A stretch of DNA of 64,000 nucleotides from Methanohalophilus halophilus. Lineage in GTDB: Archaea; Halobacteriota; Methanosarcinia; Methanosarcinales; Methanosarcinaceae. The position numbers and the translations under genes were made by a program. The stretch lies in the NCBI RefSeq assembly GCF_001889405.1, contig NZ_CP017921.1, forward strand, positions 758,057 through 822,056, read 5' to 3'. This document shows positions 20,386 through 28,622 of the stretch, one piece after another. The stretch's first letter is position 1, and each line of letters opens with the position of its first letter. The notes under the pieces are model-generated. The model was not told the origin of the DNA and did not search any database. It saw nothing but the letters and a program-made list of their open reading frames with translations.

Positions 20386-21822
20386 TTACTGGCTCTGTAA
20401 TTTGATCCTGTCCTTAAGGATGCATTTTCCGCCTGTATGGCCACCCAGGGGATTATGAGGGGTTCCCAGTGAGTTCATACATCTTGCCATGACCGCTGCA
20501 CCTCTGGCAAGCCCGTCATCGACAAATACAACTTTTTCTTCGATTTTATCTCCCAATCCCAGTGTTTCCAGTTTTTCAAGGACAAGTTTGGGTTTGTCTC
20601 CTGAAATGCCGGCCCTTCCGGTGATTCCAATGGCAGTTTCAGGAAATACAACCCCTTCTTTCTGTGCCACTTCCACAAGGCGGTAGATTACACCTGCCAT
20701 CACTTCATCGATTACTGCGAACAGGACCTTGAGTCCCTCTTCTTTGTAAATCTGCGCACCCATCTCTGTTAATTCATGCATTTTTGAACCATTGGTGCCC
20801 ACGTCACATCCAATGAGCACGACTCCGATTTCGGCTGCAGCGGCAGGATTTACAGGCACACTCCCATAGCGGGTGACATTTTCAGGTACCTTTTCGATAG
20901 ATATCTTTTCCATTAAGCGGTTTGCATATTCCTTTATTTTCTTACCCTTCAGGAACATGGTAATCATGCCCGGAGGCTTTTCGTCAAAGACATCAAGAGC
21001 GGTTCCCAGTTCCAGATCCACAAGCTGGGTTCCACGGATTATAGCATCGGGAATGGCTCCGGCATAGCCACAGAAGTTCCCAATGGTTTTTGCATATGGC
21101 TCTTCGGGGCTGATGACACGTCCATCCAGTGTGGTTCCAAAGTCCATCGATAAACAGGGATTACGGAAATCCACATTCACCCATTTCGCTCCTTCTTTAA
21201 TACCGGCGGTTGCAAGTTCCCCCTCCATTTCATTGGCCACGATTTCCACACCTGTGGCCCCGGTGGGAGGAAGGACGCTGGCAACTGCTCCATCAAAAAT
21301 AACTTTATTGAGTTTGCTGAACTTCTGGAATCTGGGGTTTATGTTTTCCTGGGACATCGGAGGCGTCATGTTCCTGGGAGGCACACCCGCCATAAGGCAA
21401 CCGTCTGCAAGAGCTTTGATAAACTCTCCCACTTCTTCCGGTGCATCGAACCCGGCCACCACACCGGTGGATCGGACAACGAAGTGAATATCTTTTTTTA
21501 TATCGAGGTTGGCTTTCTTGACAGCCTCCAGAAGCGTATTCTTGACAAGTTCTGCCACGGATTCGCGGCTTAATTCCACCCCTGTAAGCGTCTTGCCGAA
21601 TACTTCTTCTCCAGGTTTTGGTTGTCTTACATCCCTTGTCATCCTTACGGTTTTCACCACATGGTATGTCGTACCTTTTTCGAGATCTGTGGCCGTAAGG
21701 ATACATTTGGTGGTCGTATTGCCCACTTCTACAGAGGCCACTATGAAATAGGAATTGGATTTTGATTTCAGGTCTATCAGTCTAACGGAAGGAGTTTCGG
21801 CTATTCTGGGTTTGTGTGACAT
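20386..21822 (-). CDS. methanogenesis marker protein 14
   Basis: 478 residues of the family found in methanogens and named methanogenesis marker 14. It has an ASKHA/BadF-like nucleotide-binding pattern: ASVEVGNTTTKCIL near residue 30, a central CLSMDFGTTLDGR, and GCDVGTNGSKMHEL around 345. The end contains FVDDGLARGAAVMARC and GGHTGGKCILK. Such folds act in activating metalloenzymes or corrinoid proteins with ATP, which makes an accessory role in methyl-CoM reductase or methyltransferase activation plausible. That is inference; no reaction is established. GAGGGA precedes the ATG. Thioredoxin is the upstream gene, 12 bases away. Confidence 0.9.
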   Translation of the reverse strand: MSHKPRIAETPSVRLIDLKSKSNSYFIVASVEVGNTTTKCILTATDLEKGTTYHVVKTVRMTRDVRQPKPGEEVFGKTLTGVELSRESVAELVKNTLLEAVKKANLDIKKDIHFVVRSTGVVAGFDAPEEVGEFIKALADGCLMAGVPPRNMTPPMSQENINPRFQKFSKLNKVIFDGAVASVLPPTGATGVEIVANEMEGELATAGIKEGAKWVNVDFRNPCLSMDFGTTLDGRVISPEEPYAKTIGNFCGYAGAIPDAIIRGTQLVDLELGTALDVFDEKPPGMITMFLKGKKIKEYANRLMEKISIEKVPENVTRYGSVPVNPAAAAEIGVVLIGCDVGTNGSKMHELTEMGAQIYKEEGLKVLFAVIDEVMAGVIYRLVEVAQKEGVVFPETAIGITGRAGISGDKPKLVLEKLETLGLGDKIEEKVVFVDDGLARGAAVMARCMNSLGTPHNPLGGHTGGKCILKDRIKLQSQ

Positions 21823-21834
21823 AAAATCTGTCCC

Positions 21835-22227
21835 TCAGAGGAATGATTTAATTTTTTCCTGTATGTTTGCCTGTGGTAATGCGCCCACCATTCGGTCTGC
21901 AAGTTGCCCATTTTTGAACACAAGAAGGGTTGGAATTGCAGAGATCTGGAATTTTCTCGCAGTAACCTGATTCTGGTCCGTATCGAGTTTGCCAAAAACA
22001 ACGTCTCCCTGCATCTGCCTGGCAAGAGAGTCTATTATCGGTCCGACCCTTTTGCACGGACCACACCATTCTGCCCAACAGTCCACTACAACAAGTGGAT
22101 AGCGGCTTACAAAACCTTCAAAATCGGCATCTGATACTATCATGGCTTCTGCAGGCCAGTTGGCCTTTTCGAGGTCTGTCCTTATCTCTTCCATTCTCCT
22201 CTTCCTTATTTCTTCGAGCTCGTCCAT
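21835..22227 (-). CDS. trx: thioredoxin with N-terminal charged helix
   Basis: 130 residues. The thioredoxin fold runs from about residue 27 to the end, with active site AEWCGPCKR, the following DTDQNQVTARKFQI, and the cis-proline loop SAIPTLLVFKNGQ. Cytoplasmic disulfide reductant. The start at 22227 is chosen for GAGGGG just upstream; an upstream ATG lacks this. The first 20 residues, MDELEEIRKRRMEEIR and on, form a highly charged helix not needed for the fold; it resembles the N-terminus of archaeal PDCD5-like DNA-binding proteins. Upstream of marker 14, so it may serve a redox step tied to that protein. Confidence 0.93.
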   Translation of the reverse strand: MDELEEIRKRRMEEIRTDLEKANWPAEAMIVSDADFEGFVSRYPLVVVDCWAEWCGPCKRVGPIIDSLARQMQGDVVFGKLDTDQNQVTARKFQISAIPTLLVFKNGQLADRMVGALPQANIQEKIKSFL

Positions 22228-22377
22228 GCTTCCCCTCGCATTATTTAGATATTTCATAAGCTATATCTGTGATTCTGATCAATTATCATTTAGCTATGTA
22301 CTGCATACATTTAAAGGTTTGTATGGTTATTCACAAATAGTGCACAACCAACAATTGCCCATCCCGGAGGGGTTTCT

Positions 22378-22545
22378 ATTACAAAAGCAGATAGTGAAAA
22401 ATCAAGCAACCGTACAATATTCGATCAGAAATGTGTAACCTGTGGAACTTGGATGGATAGGATAGAGAATAAAAATAAAAATGCTGCCACAACAGTAACG
22501 TATTCCTGTCCAGAATGTGGCCTGTCCTATACAGTGGATGAATGA
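22378..22545 (+). CDS. 55-residue zinc-ribbon protein with ATT start
   Basis: The frame has no ATG, GTG or TTG between its upstream stop (22312) and the coding part, but GGAGGGG at 22366-22372 stands five bases before an ATT at 22378, so ATT is the likely start. The product carries KCVTCGTWMDR and SCPECGLSYTV, two CxxC knuckles 22 residues apart, with a lysine/asparagine-rich spacer. It ends at 22545, almost touching or overlapping the start of the Mrr-PH gene, so the two are one transcript. A zinc-binding partner of that nuclease is possible. Function unknown. Confidence 0.62.
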   Translation: MTKADSEKSSNRTIFDQKCVTCGTWMDRIENKNKNAATTVTYSCPECGLSYTVDE

Positions 22546-22549
22546 TTTG

Positions 22550-23530
22550 ATGTGGGAGATTAATCAACTGCTCAATACTGACCCGTATGATTTTGAAAGG
22601 CTGGTAGCTCATCTTTTTGAAAAAATGGGATATAATACCCACTCGACACAACAAAGCAGGGACGGTGGTGTAGATATTGAAATATCTATTGATAACTTTG
22701 GTCTTTCCCACCGATGGCTTGTCCAGGCCAAACGTTATTCAGGGCCTGTGGGAGTCAAGGAAGTACGTGAATATGGCAGTTTGTCCTACAGGGAAAATGT
22801 GGATGGAGTAATTATTGTTACAACTTCCAGTTTTACCGGTGAAGGAAGAAAGGAAGGGGCAAAACACAACCTTAAATTGATAGAAGGCCCACTGCTTACT
22901 GAGATGCTTAACCATTACTGTACTGATGAAGGAGAGAGTTTCCACCGGAAAGGACGGGGGGTTGATGTGCTTGAAACCGGGGAGGAAGTGTTTGGAAGAC
23001 ATAGCGCAACAATTGAAGGGAACAGGATCTGGCTGGTACTCACAAAGAAACATATCTATTTTGAAAAAATCACTGCCACCCTTTTCTCAAAGAAAAAAGA
23101 ACTTATCAGGAGAATAGATGCAAGTTCTATTATAGGTTTGAAACAGGATACAAACTCACTCTATATAGTAATCGATGAGAAAAATCCTGAGGTACTGGCC
23201 CTTTCGATCAGGGAGCCGAAAAGTTTTGCAGAAAATCTTGAATTGTTTCGTCCTTCTTTTCTGCGGGGTGAAACCCTCCTGAAGCTTGAAAAGGAAAAAA
23301 AGGGTTGTCTGGTGCTTACCAACCGTAGATTTCTCATGATGGATAAAGGCAATATCGAAACTATCAGGTTGAAGGATATTGCAGGGGCAGAAATTGAGAA
23401 ACAGGGTATTTTGCAAAAGGATAAACTTGCAATCCTTGAATCAAAGGAAAGTATTACCAGGCACATATATGATGTGGAAAACGCCTCTGACTGGAGGGAG
23501 GCAATCCTGAAAGGCCTGGGTAAGGAATGA
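22550..23530 (+). CDS. Mrr-type restriction endonuclease domain fused to PH-like domains
   Basis: 326 residues from ATG 22550 (an ATG at 22538 is also possible and overlaps the zinc-ribbon gene). Residues 5-110 are an Mrr_cat-type PD-(D/E)xK nuclease: FERLVAHLFEKMGY, the acidic QSRDGGVDIEIS, and catalytic-type WLVQAKRYSGPVG. From about 135 on there are two beta-rich repeats resembling bacterial PH domains: one around RIWLVLTKKHIYFEKI, another around CLVLTNRRFLMMDKG, each ending in a helix. PH-like domains of this kind often bind membranes or proteins. No methylase or classical restriction partner is near. A defence or stress-linked DNA-cleavage role is inferred, not shown. Confidence 0.75.
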   Translation: MWEINQLLNTDPYDFERLVAHLFEKMGYNTHSTQQSRDGGVDIEISIDNFGLSHRWLVQAKRYSGPVGVKEVREYGSLSYRENVDGVIIVTTSSFTGEGRKEGAKHNLKLIEGPLLTEMLNHYCTDEGESFHRKGRGVDVLETGEEVFGRHSATIEGNRIWLVLTKKHIYFEKITATLFSKKKELIRRIDASSIIGLKQDTNSLYIVIDEKNPEVLALSIREPKSFAENLELFRPSFLRGETLLKLEKEKKGCLVLTNRRFLMMDKGNIETIRLKDIAGAEIEKQGILQKDKLAILESKESITRHIYDVENASDWREAILKGLGKE

Positions 23531-23533
23531 ATG

Positions 23534-23746
23534 TTATTTAAGCTGTTGCAAATAGCGCTGGTTCTTGAATACCCTTGTAATCAATGTGGCCACAAAAGCA
23601 ATAGCAATACCAAGCAATATAACAAGTACCAGATTCCCTTCTTCGGCATACTGGAGGAGGAATTTAAAGAGCAGAGCAGTCAGGGCGATCCCTGCTATTA
23701 TGATATAGCCCACATTGATGTTATAGAGTTTTTCTAACAGACTCAT
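23534..23746 (-). CDS. 70-residue two-helix membrane protein
   Basis: Starts at ATG 23746 with GGGGTGA just upstream. Two hydrophobic helices, GYIIIAGIALTALLFKFLL and LVLVILLGIAIAFVATLI, are joined by a short acidic loop (QYAEEGN), and the C-terminus is basic (RVFKNQRYLQQLK), which places both ends on the inside. It is convergent with the Mrr-PH gene with three bases between stops. No family recognised. Confidence 0.65.
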   Translation of the reverse strand: MSLLEKLYNINVGYIIIAGIALTALLFKFLLQYAEEGNLVLVILLGIAIAFVATLITRVFKNQRYLQQLK

Positions 23747-23843
23747 AGTCACCCCTTGGAATCCCTTTGCAATAAATACTTTCCTTAATTTTCGCACAGT
23801 GGCAAATTTTATCAATATACAGGATTTTTTGCCAACTGGTTTC

Positions 23844-24821
23844 TCATCCCAGATCTCTATGGGGCCCCAGGTCACAACCTGTGCATGGCAGGCACATTGT
23901 CCTGAAAAGCCTTGTATCAAGCCCGGCTTGATCCAGCTCTTCTCTCAGGAAACGGGTGAGTTTGAGGATCCGCTCCTTTGAAGGCCTCTCTATATTAACC
24001 TCCCCCTTTCTGAGGGGATGGCTTGTTGCGGGTCTCAGGATAGGAACCACGCCTCTTCGTACAAGTTCCCTTATTCCTTGCATTACAGTCTCATCATTTT
24101 CTCCCAAACCGATTATGAAATTGGAACAAACCCTGTTCTTGCCAAACATCCGGACAGCTTCGGAAAGGCAGTCCAGTATAAAATCAAGATCCTGTTCGCC
24201 GCAGAGCTCGCTGTATAGCTGGCGATCCATGGTCTCGACATTATATTTTATCTCATCTGCGCCGGCCTCTTTTAACAGTTTGTTGGAATTGATTGTGGGA
24301 TATACCGAAACCCCGATGGGTACATGGTACCTTTTGCACTTCCTGACAACATCGACCGCCCGGTCAACTTCCTTTTCAACTTTTTCATCCACTCCGGCAG
24401 TGATGGATATGGCTTTCATCTTTCCTGTATCATGTGCTTTTTCTATCATGTCCAGCACTTCTTCCACTGATTTGACCCTGCCGTTGAGTTTTGGGACAGG
24501 GCAGAATTTACAGTCAAAGATACAGGTCTCGGTCATATTGATATACGCCTGCTCGGGACAGTGAAGCAATTCTTCTTCAATTTGTCCGCAGGCAAGGAGC
24601 TTCTCATCTTTGTAGATACAGATCTTTCCATCCTTTTCAATCGCTTTTAAAGGGGAATTTGCATCTGCTCCAAGTTTTACCCGGTGTCCTCCAGAAGTAA
24701 AAAAGAAACCTACTTTACCGGCACCCGGTCCTGCACTTGAAACAAGGGTTTTTCCGAGTAGGTTTTCATCGATTGCCACTCTTCCTGTTGCCAGTAATTC
24801 GGCTTTGGTCTGGGCATCCAT
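23844..24821 (-). CDS. radical SAM protein, biotin-synthase-related (COG2516 type)
   Basis: 325 residues. The radical SAM cluster motif is CIFDCKFC (CxxxCxxC) near residue 99, followed by a TIM-barrel core with SITAGVDEKVEKEV and YNVETMDRQL. A second cysteine set, MCLPCTGCDLGPHRD, closes the protein and probably holds an auxiliary iron-sulfur cluster. An N-terminal domain of about 95 residues with a glycine-rich turn (SSAGPGAGKVGFFF) precedes the core. Methanogens hold several such enzymes for cofactor synthesis; the substrate is unknown. It is divergent from the FrhB-like gene with about 100 bp between starts. Confidence 0.82.
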   Translation of the reverse strand: MDAQTKAELLATGRVAIDENLLGKTLVSSAGPGAGKVGFFFTSGGHRVKLGADANSPLKAIEKDGKICIYKDEKLLACGQIEEELLHCPEQAYINMTETCIFDCKFCPVPKLNGRVKSVEEVLDMIEKAHDTGKMKAISITAGVDEKVEKEVDRAVDVVRKCKRYHVPIGVSVYPTINSNKLLKEAGADEIKYNVETMDRQLYSELCGEQDLDFILDCLSEAVRMFGKNRVCSNFIIGLGENDETVMQGIRELVRRGVVPILRPATSHPLRKGEVNIERPSKERILKLTRFLREELDQAGLDTRLFRTMCLPCTGCDLGPHRDLG

Positions 24822-24918
24822 GTACTCATGGTGGGTAGTAAGATTAATTATAGTTTTCTGCCATCAGTTTATAATAGTGCAGACAAATCCTATTGTAGAC
24901 AGTTTTGCGGTGGATATA

Positions 24919-26085
24919 ATGAAGCAGGATCCTATTTGTAAAAGAGAGGTTGCAGAAGACACTTCTTTCCAGAAGGAATATGACGGTAAAACCTATTATT
25001 TTTGTTCAAGTGAATGCCTGAAAACATTTAATGAGATGAAGAAAAGTGTAATACGTCTCAAACGCAGTCTTGACGAAAAGAAACGTGTTTCTTTTGGCAA
25101 ACTTAACAAAGATGTTATCAAGCCCGGTATCTGTACCCTTTGCGGTGCATGTGCTGCATCCTGTGAATCCATAGCAATAAAGGATAAACGTCCCAGGATT
25201 GTAGGCCCATGTACGTCCTGCGGTGTGTGCTATAACCAGTGCCCTCGCACCATTACTACAGAAGAGGAACTTGTGGGTAAACTCAGGTTTGCATACAGTG
25301 CCAAAAGTCTGCTTCCCCACCACAATGGACAGGATGGAGGTGCTGTTACGGCATTGCTGGCTTATGGACTGGAGGAAGGTTTGATCGATTGTGCGGTAGT
25401 AACCACCCATTCAAAGGATCAACCCTGGAAACCGGTTGCAATTATTGCTGAGGATCGTGCACAGGCGCTTGAGTCCTCTGGTAGCATGTATTCTCACAGC
25501 ATGACAATGGAACAATTGATGCAGGCCATCCAGCAAGGTATGCGAAGTATTGCTTTTGTGGGTCCAAGTTGCAATATAGATGCAGTCCACAAGATGCAGC
25601 GTAGTCCCTATGGTTTTTTGCATCTGTTCATGAGAGCCAATGTGTTGCGTCTGGGACTATTCTGTATGGACACATTTTCGTATGAGGGCATCAAGGAATT
25701 TGTTGAAAACCATGGCATGAGACTTGCGGATATTGATGCAATGAAGATTCGTAAGGGTAAGTTTGAGTTTGAGCAGGCAGGTCAGATAAGCAGGTTCTCT
25801 CTATCCGAATTTGATGAATACAGGTCTAGCTCATGCAAGTTCTGTACCGACATGGCGGCAGAAAATTCCGATATAAGTTTCGGGGGTGTGGGTACGCCGG
25901 ATGGTTGCACCACGGTTTTTGCCCGATCAAGTATTGGTTATGAGATATTCAATGAAGCTGTGGAAAATGGTTTCATAGAGGCCCGGCCCCTGGAGGATTA
26001 TGAGATGGACAGGGTGCTCAATCTTGCCAGGATGAAGAAGGTACAGATGTATGGTGTAAACCGCAGGAGTAAAAAAGCCCGATGA
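24919..26085 (+). CDS. YHS domain-ferredoxin-FrhB fusion protein
   Basis: 388 residues from ATG 24919, with GGTGGA four bases before it. Domains in order: a YHS-type metal-binding domain (residues 1-42: DPICKREV, YYFCSSECLKTF); two 4Fe-4S motifs near 70-115 (CTLCGACAASC and CTSCGVCYNQCP); and the FrhB-type F420-binding flavoprotein module from about 125 on (HHNGQDGGAVTALLAYGLEEG, then FCTDMAAENSDISFGG). FrhB-type proteins pass electrons between reduced F420 and iron-sulfur partners through FAD. The partner here is unknown, because no dehydrogenase or reductase subunit is adjacent. The YHS domain is unusual in this setting. Confidence 0.82.
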   Translation: MKQDPICKREVAEDTSFQKEYDGKTYYFCSSECLKTFNEMKKSVIRLKRSLDEKKRVSFGKLNKDVIKPGICTLCGACAASCESIAIKDKRPRIVGPCTSCGVCYNQCPRTITTEEELVGKLRFAYSAKSLLPHHNGQDGGAVTALLAYGLEEGLIDCAVVTTHSKDQPWKPVAIIAEDRAQALESSGSMYSHSMTMEQLMQAIQQGMRSIAFVGPSCNIDAVHKMQRSPYGFLHLFMRANVLRLGLFCMDTFSYEGIKEFVENHGMRLADIDAMKIRKGKFEFEQAGQISRFSLSEFDEYRSSSCKFCTDMAAENSDISFGGVGTPDGCTTVFARSSIGYEIFNEAVENGFIEARPLEDYEMDRVLNLARMKKVQMYGVNRRSKKAR

Positions 26086-26345
26086 GAAAATATTAGGCCC
26101 GGGGCCGTTCCTTTTGGAAGAAAAGCACAGTTTCGTTTAGTGTAACGTCCTTTATGGTTTTGGGGTTTATTGTGGGATAACAGTAATAATGGATAGTTTA
26201 AAGAATGGATAATTGGGAATGTTGATATAAAATTGGATGTGGCTGCTGCCAATAAGTTGAAAAAATAAATAAGAAAGAAGTAGTATTTCTTCCTCAAGGG
26301 AATGGGCACACTCTCAAAATATAAGTTCAAGAGTTTCTTGTCCGT

Positions 26346-26465
26346 TCATTCCTTCTTCTTTTCTTCTTTAAGGACAAACTTCTTTCCACAAAGGTCACAT
26401 TTGCCTTCTTCTGTGACACTTGGTTGCCTTGGTGCATCACCGCCACAAACTCCACATTTTACCAT
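26346..26465 (-). CDS. 39-residue zinc-ribbon protein
   Basis: Begins MVKCGVCGGDAPRQP and continues with KCDLCGKKFVLKEE, giving two CxxC pairs, then a lysine/glutamate-rich tail. The ATG at 26465 has a near-perfect GGAGGTGA five bases upstream, which is the main support for such a small gene. It stands alone, with 260 bp of unassigned sequence on its downstream side and 440 bp upstream. Function unknown. Confidence 0.72.
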   Translation of the reverse strand: MVKCGVCGGDAPRQPSVTEEGKCDLCGKKFVLKEEKKKE

Positions 26466-26908
26466 TCTTTTCACCTCCCCAGGTTATATGCGGTTTAACA
26501 TTGGTTAACAATGGATATATGTTTGAGCATCATTAAAAAATATCTATATTGAAAATTATATTACATAATTTATGGCCAAATGATAACATAAATTGTCAAT
26601 ATTTAGATAAAAGCGTTTGTTAAATTGGTTTAGCTGGAATTTGATACCTTATTCAGGTGTAACCTTCCTTTGTTACACAATCTTCCACTACCACCTTTTC
26701 TCCACCTATGGCAATAATGACGGCTCAATGAACGAAAGCCTCTTATAAATTTATTGTTTAAAGGTGTAATCGAATAGCAGGTAGGAACTCATAAAATCAT
26801 ATCAACTTTTGAAAATCATACGATATAAAACATAGTTTCAACCAATATTGATAATATCATATTTTGTGTAACACATACGCTATATAACGCTTACCGAGGC
26901 TTCATATC
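26466..26908. promoter_or_regulatory. 443-bp AT-rich intergenic region upstream of gatC
   Basis: No gene is seen. The gatC TATA box TATATAAC is at 26881-26888, about 25 bp before the ATG, so its transcript is probably leaderless. The motif GTGTAA occurs several times: as a perfect inverted repeat GTGTAAC...GTTACAC near 26658-26678 with an 8-base gap, as AGGTGTAATC near 26763, and as TGTGTAACAC near 26867. Repetition of this motif suggests a regulator site. The minus-strand zinc-ribbon promoter (CATATAAC near 26487) is at the other end. Confidence 0.5.
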
Positions 26909-27190
26909 ATGATCACAAAGGAACAGGTAGAACACATCGGCTGGCTTGCACGGGTCAATATCGATGAGGAGGATGCTTCCGAATTTGCATCGGAACTGAG
27001 CACAGTACTGGATTATTTCGGACAGCTGGATGAGGTGGATACCTCGGATGTCAAGCCTACATACCACGTTGCAGATATCATGAATGTATTCAGGGAAGAT
27101 GAGCCAAGAGGTTCCCTGGAGCAGGATGCCATTCTTGCAAATGCTGAAGAGGTACAGGATGGCTACATTAAAACTCCAAAGATCATCTGA
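26909..27190 (+). CDS. gatC: Asp/Glu-tRNA amidotransferase subunit C
   Basis: 93-residue small subunit of GatCAB, which converts mischarged Asp-tRNA(Asn) to Asn-tRNA(Asn). The N-terminal helix ITKEQVEHIGWLARVNI and the central LDYFGQLDEVDTSDV, followed by REDEPR, are family features; GatC wraps between A and B. First of three genes, with gatA starting ten bases after its stop. In archaea the separate GatDE enzyme normally handles glutaminyl-tRNA, so this complex is expected to serve asparagine. Confidence 0.96.
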   Translation: MITKEQVEHIGWLARVNIDEEDASEFASELSTVLDYFGQLDEVDTSDVKPTYHVADIMNVFREDEPRGSLEQDAILANAEEVQDGYIKTPKII

Positions 27191-27200
27191 GGGCCAAAAA

Positions 27201-28622
27201 ATGCTGGACGGTTTATCTGATATAAAAAACAGGATTGTTTCCTCATCAGCCGAGGAAGTTGTTGCCTCCTATCTGGAAAGAATAGAAAAAAGTAACATTA
27301 ACGCCTTCACCTGTATTGCAGAAGATGCTATTGAGCAGGCTAAAAAAGTTGACTCTCTGGATATTGAAGGTCCTCTTGCAGGTGTGCCCATTGCAATCAA
27401 GGATAATATTTCCACAAAGGGATTATCCACAACCTGCAGTTCTGCCATCCTTGAAGGTTATGTGCCACCCTATGATGCTCACGTGATCGAAAGATTGCGA
27501 AAGGCCGGTGCAGTGATAATCGGCAAGTCCAACATGGATGAATTTGGTATGGGTACTTCCACTGAAACAAGTACCTATGGTCCAACTCTTAATCCCTGGG
27601 ATACAGAAAGAGTGGCTGGAGGATCGTCAGGTGGCAGTGCCGCCGCTGTAGCTGCAGGGCAGGTTCCTGTCTCGCTGGGCTCGGATACAGGTGGCTCGGT
27701 GCGTTGCCCGGCGGCTTTTTGTGGGGCCGTGGGCCTGAAACCAACCTATGGGGCGGTCTCCAGGTACGGATTGGTTTCTTATGCCAACTCTTTAGAACAG
27801 ATTGGCCCCCTGGCAAATCGTGTTGAAGATGTCGCAGCCCTGATGGACGTTATTGGCACATATGATAACCGGGATTCAACCTGTGTTAAACATAATGCCG
27901 GTTATACTGATACCCTTCAGGATGGTGTGGACGGGTTAAAGATCGGAGTTCCTGATGAATACTTCGGGGAAGGCATCGATGATAATGTACAGAAACTGGT
28001 ATGGGATGCCATTGGTAAATTCGAGGACATGGGAGCTGAATACACAAAAGTTTCCATGCCAAACACGCCTTATGCACTGGCAGCATATTATATCATAGCC
28101 ATGAGTGAAGCTTCTTCCAACCTTGCCCGTTTTGACGGTACTCGCTATGGCAATCGTTCAGAGGGGGAGAACTGGCATATGATGGCTTCAAAGACCAGGC
28201 AGGAAAAGTTTGGTGCAGAGGTAAAAAGACGTATCCTGCTTGGAACTTATGCTCTTTCTGCGGGCTATCATGACAAATATTATCTAAAGGCCCTCAAGGT
28301 CCGCACTCTTGTAAAACAGGATTTTGAAAGAGCCTTTGAGGATGTGGATGTATTAATGGCACCCACAATGCCAACTCCTGCCTTCAAGATAGGGGAAAAA
28401 ATGGATGATCCACTGTCCCTGTACCTCTCGGATGTCAACACTGTCCCGATTAATCTCGCAGGGGTGCCTTCCATATCAGTGCCGTGTGGCTTTTCCGAAG
28501 GTCTGCCTGTAGGACTGCAGGTAATCGGGAACTACTTTGATGAAGCTACTATTCTCAAAGCAGCCCACTCTTTTGAGAAAAATACCGATCATCATACCAA
28601 ATTGGCCGCAGAGGTGGTATAA
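27201..28622 (+). CDS. gatA: Asp/Glu-tRNA amidotransferase subunit A
   Basis: 473-residue amidase that frees ammonia from glutamine for the amidation done by GatB. The Ser-cisSer-Lys triad is visible: AIKDNI (lysine), GSSGGSAAAVAAG (cis-serine), and LGSDTGGSVRCPA (nucleophile). The ATG at 27201 is preceded by GAGGG; a longer open frame reaching into gatC is an overlap artefact. The TAA stop directly abuts the gatB ATG, indicating translational coupling. Confidence 0.97.
   Translation: MLDGLSDIKNRIVSSSAEEVVASYLERIEKSNINAFTCIAEDAIEQAKKVDSLDIEGPLAGVPIAIKDNISTKGLSTTCSSAILEGYVPPYDAHVIERLRKAGAVIIGKSNMDEFGMGTSTETSTYGPTLNPWDTERVAGGSSGGSAAAVAAGQVPVSLGSDTGGSVRCPAAFCGAVGLKPTYGAVSRYGLVSYANSLEQIGPLANRVEDVAALMDVIGTYDNRDSTCVKHNAGYTDTLQDGVDGLKIGVPDEYFGEGIDDNVQKLVWDAIGKFEDMGAEYTKVSMPNTPYALAAYYIIAMSEASSNLARFDGTRYGNRSEGENWHMMASKTRQEKFGAEVKRRILLGTYALSAGYHDKYYLKALKVRTLVKQDFERAFEDVDVLMAPTMPTPAFKIGEKMDDPLSLYLSDVNTVPINLAGVPSISVPCGFSEGLPVGLQVIGNYFDEATILKAAHSFEKNTDHHTKLAAEVV

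Noticed and set aside
26086-26345. Possible gene or RNA in the 260-bp gap after the YHS-FrhB gene
   Set aside because: Only an AT-rich sequence and a GGCCCGGGGCC palindrome-like spot were seen; nothing supports a feature.
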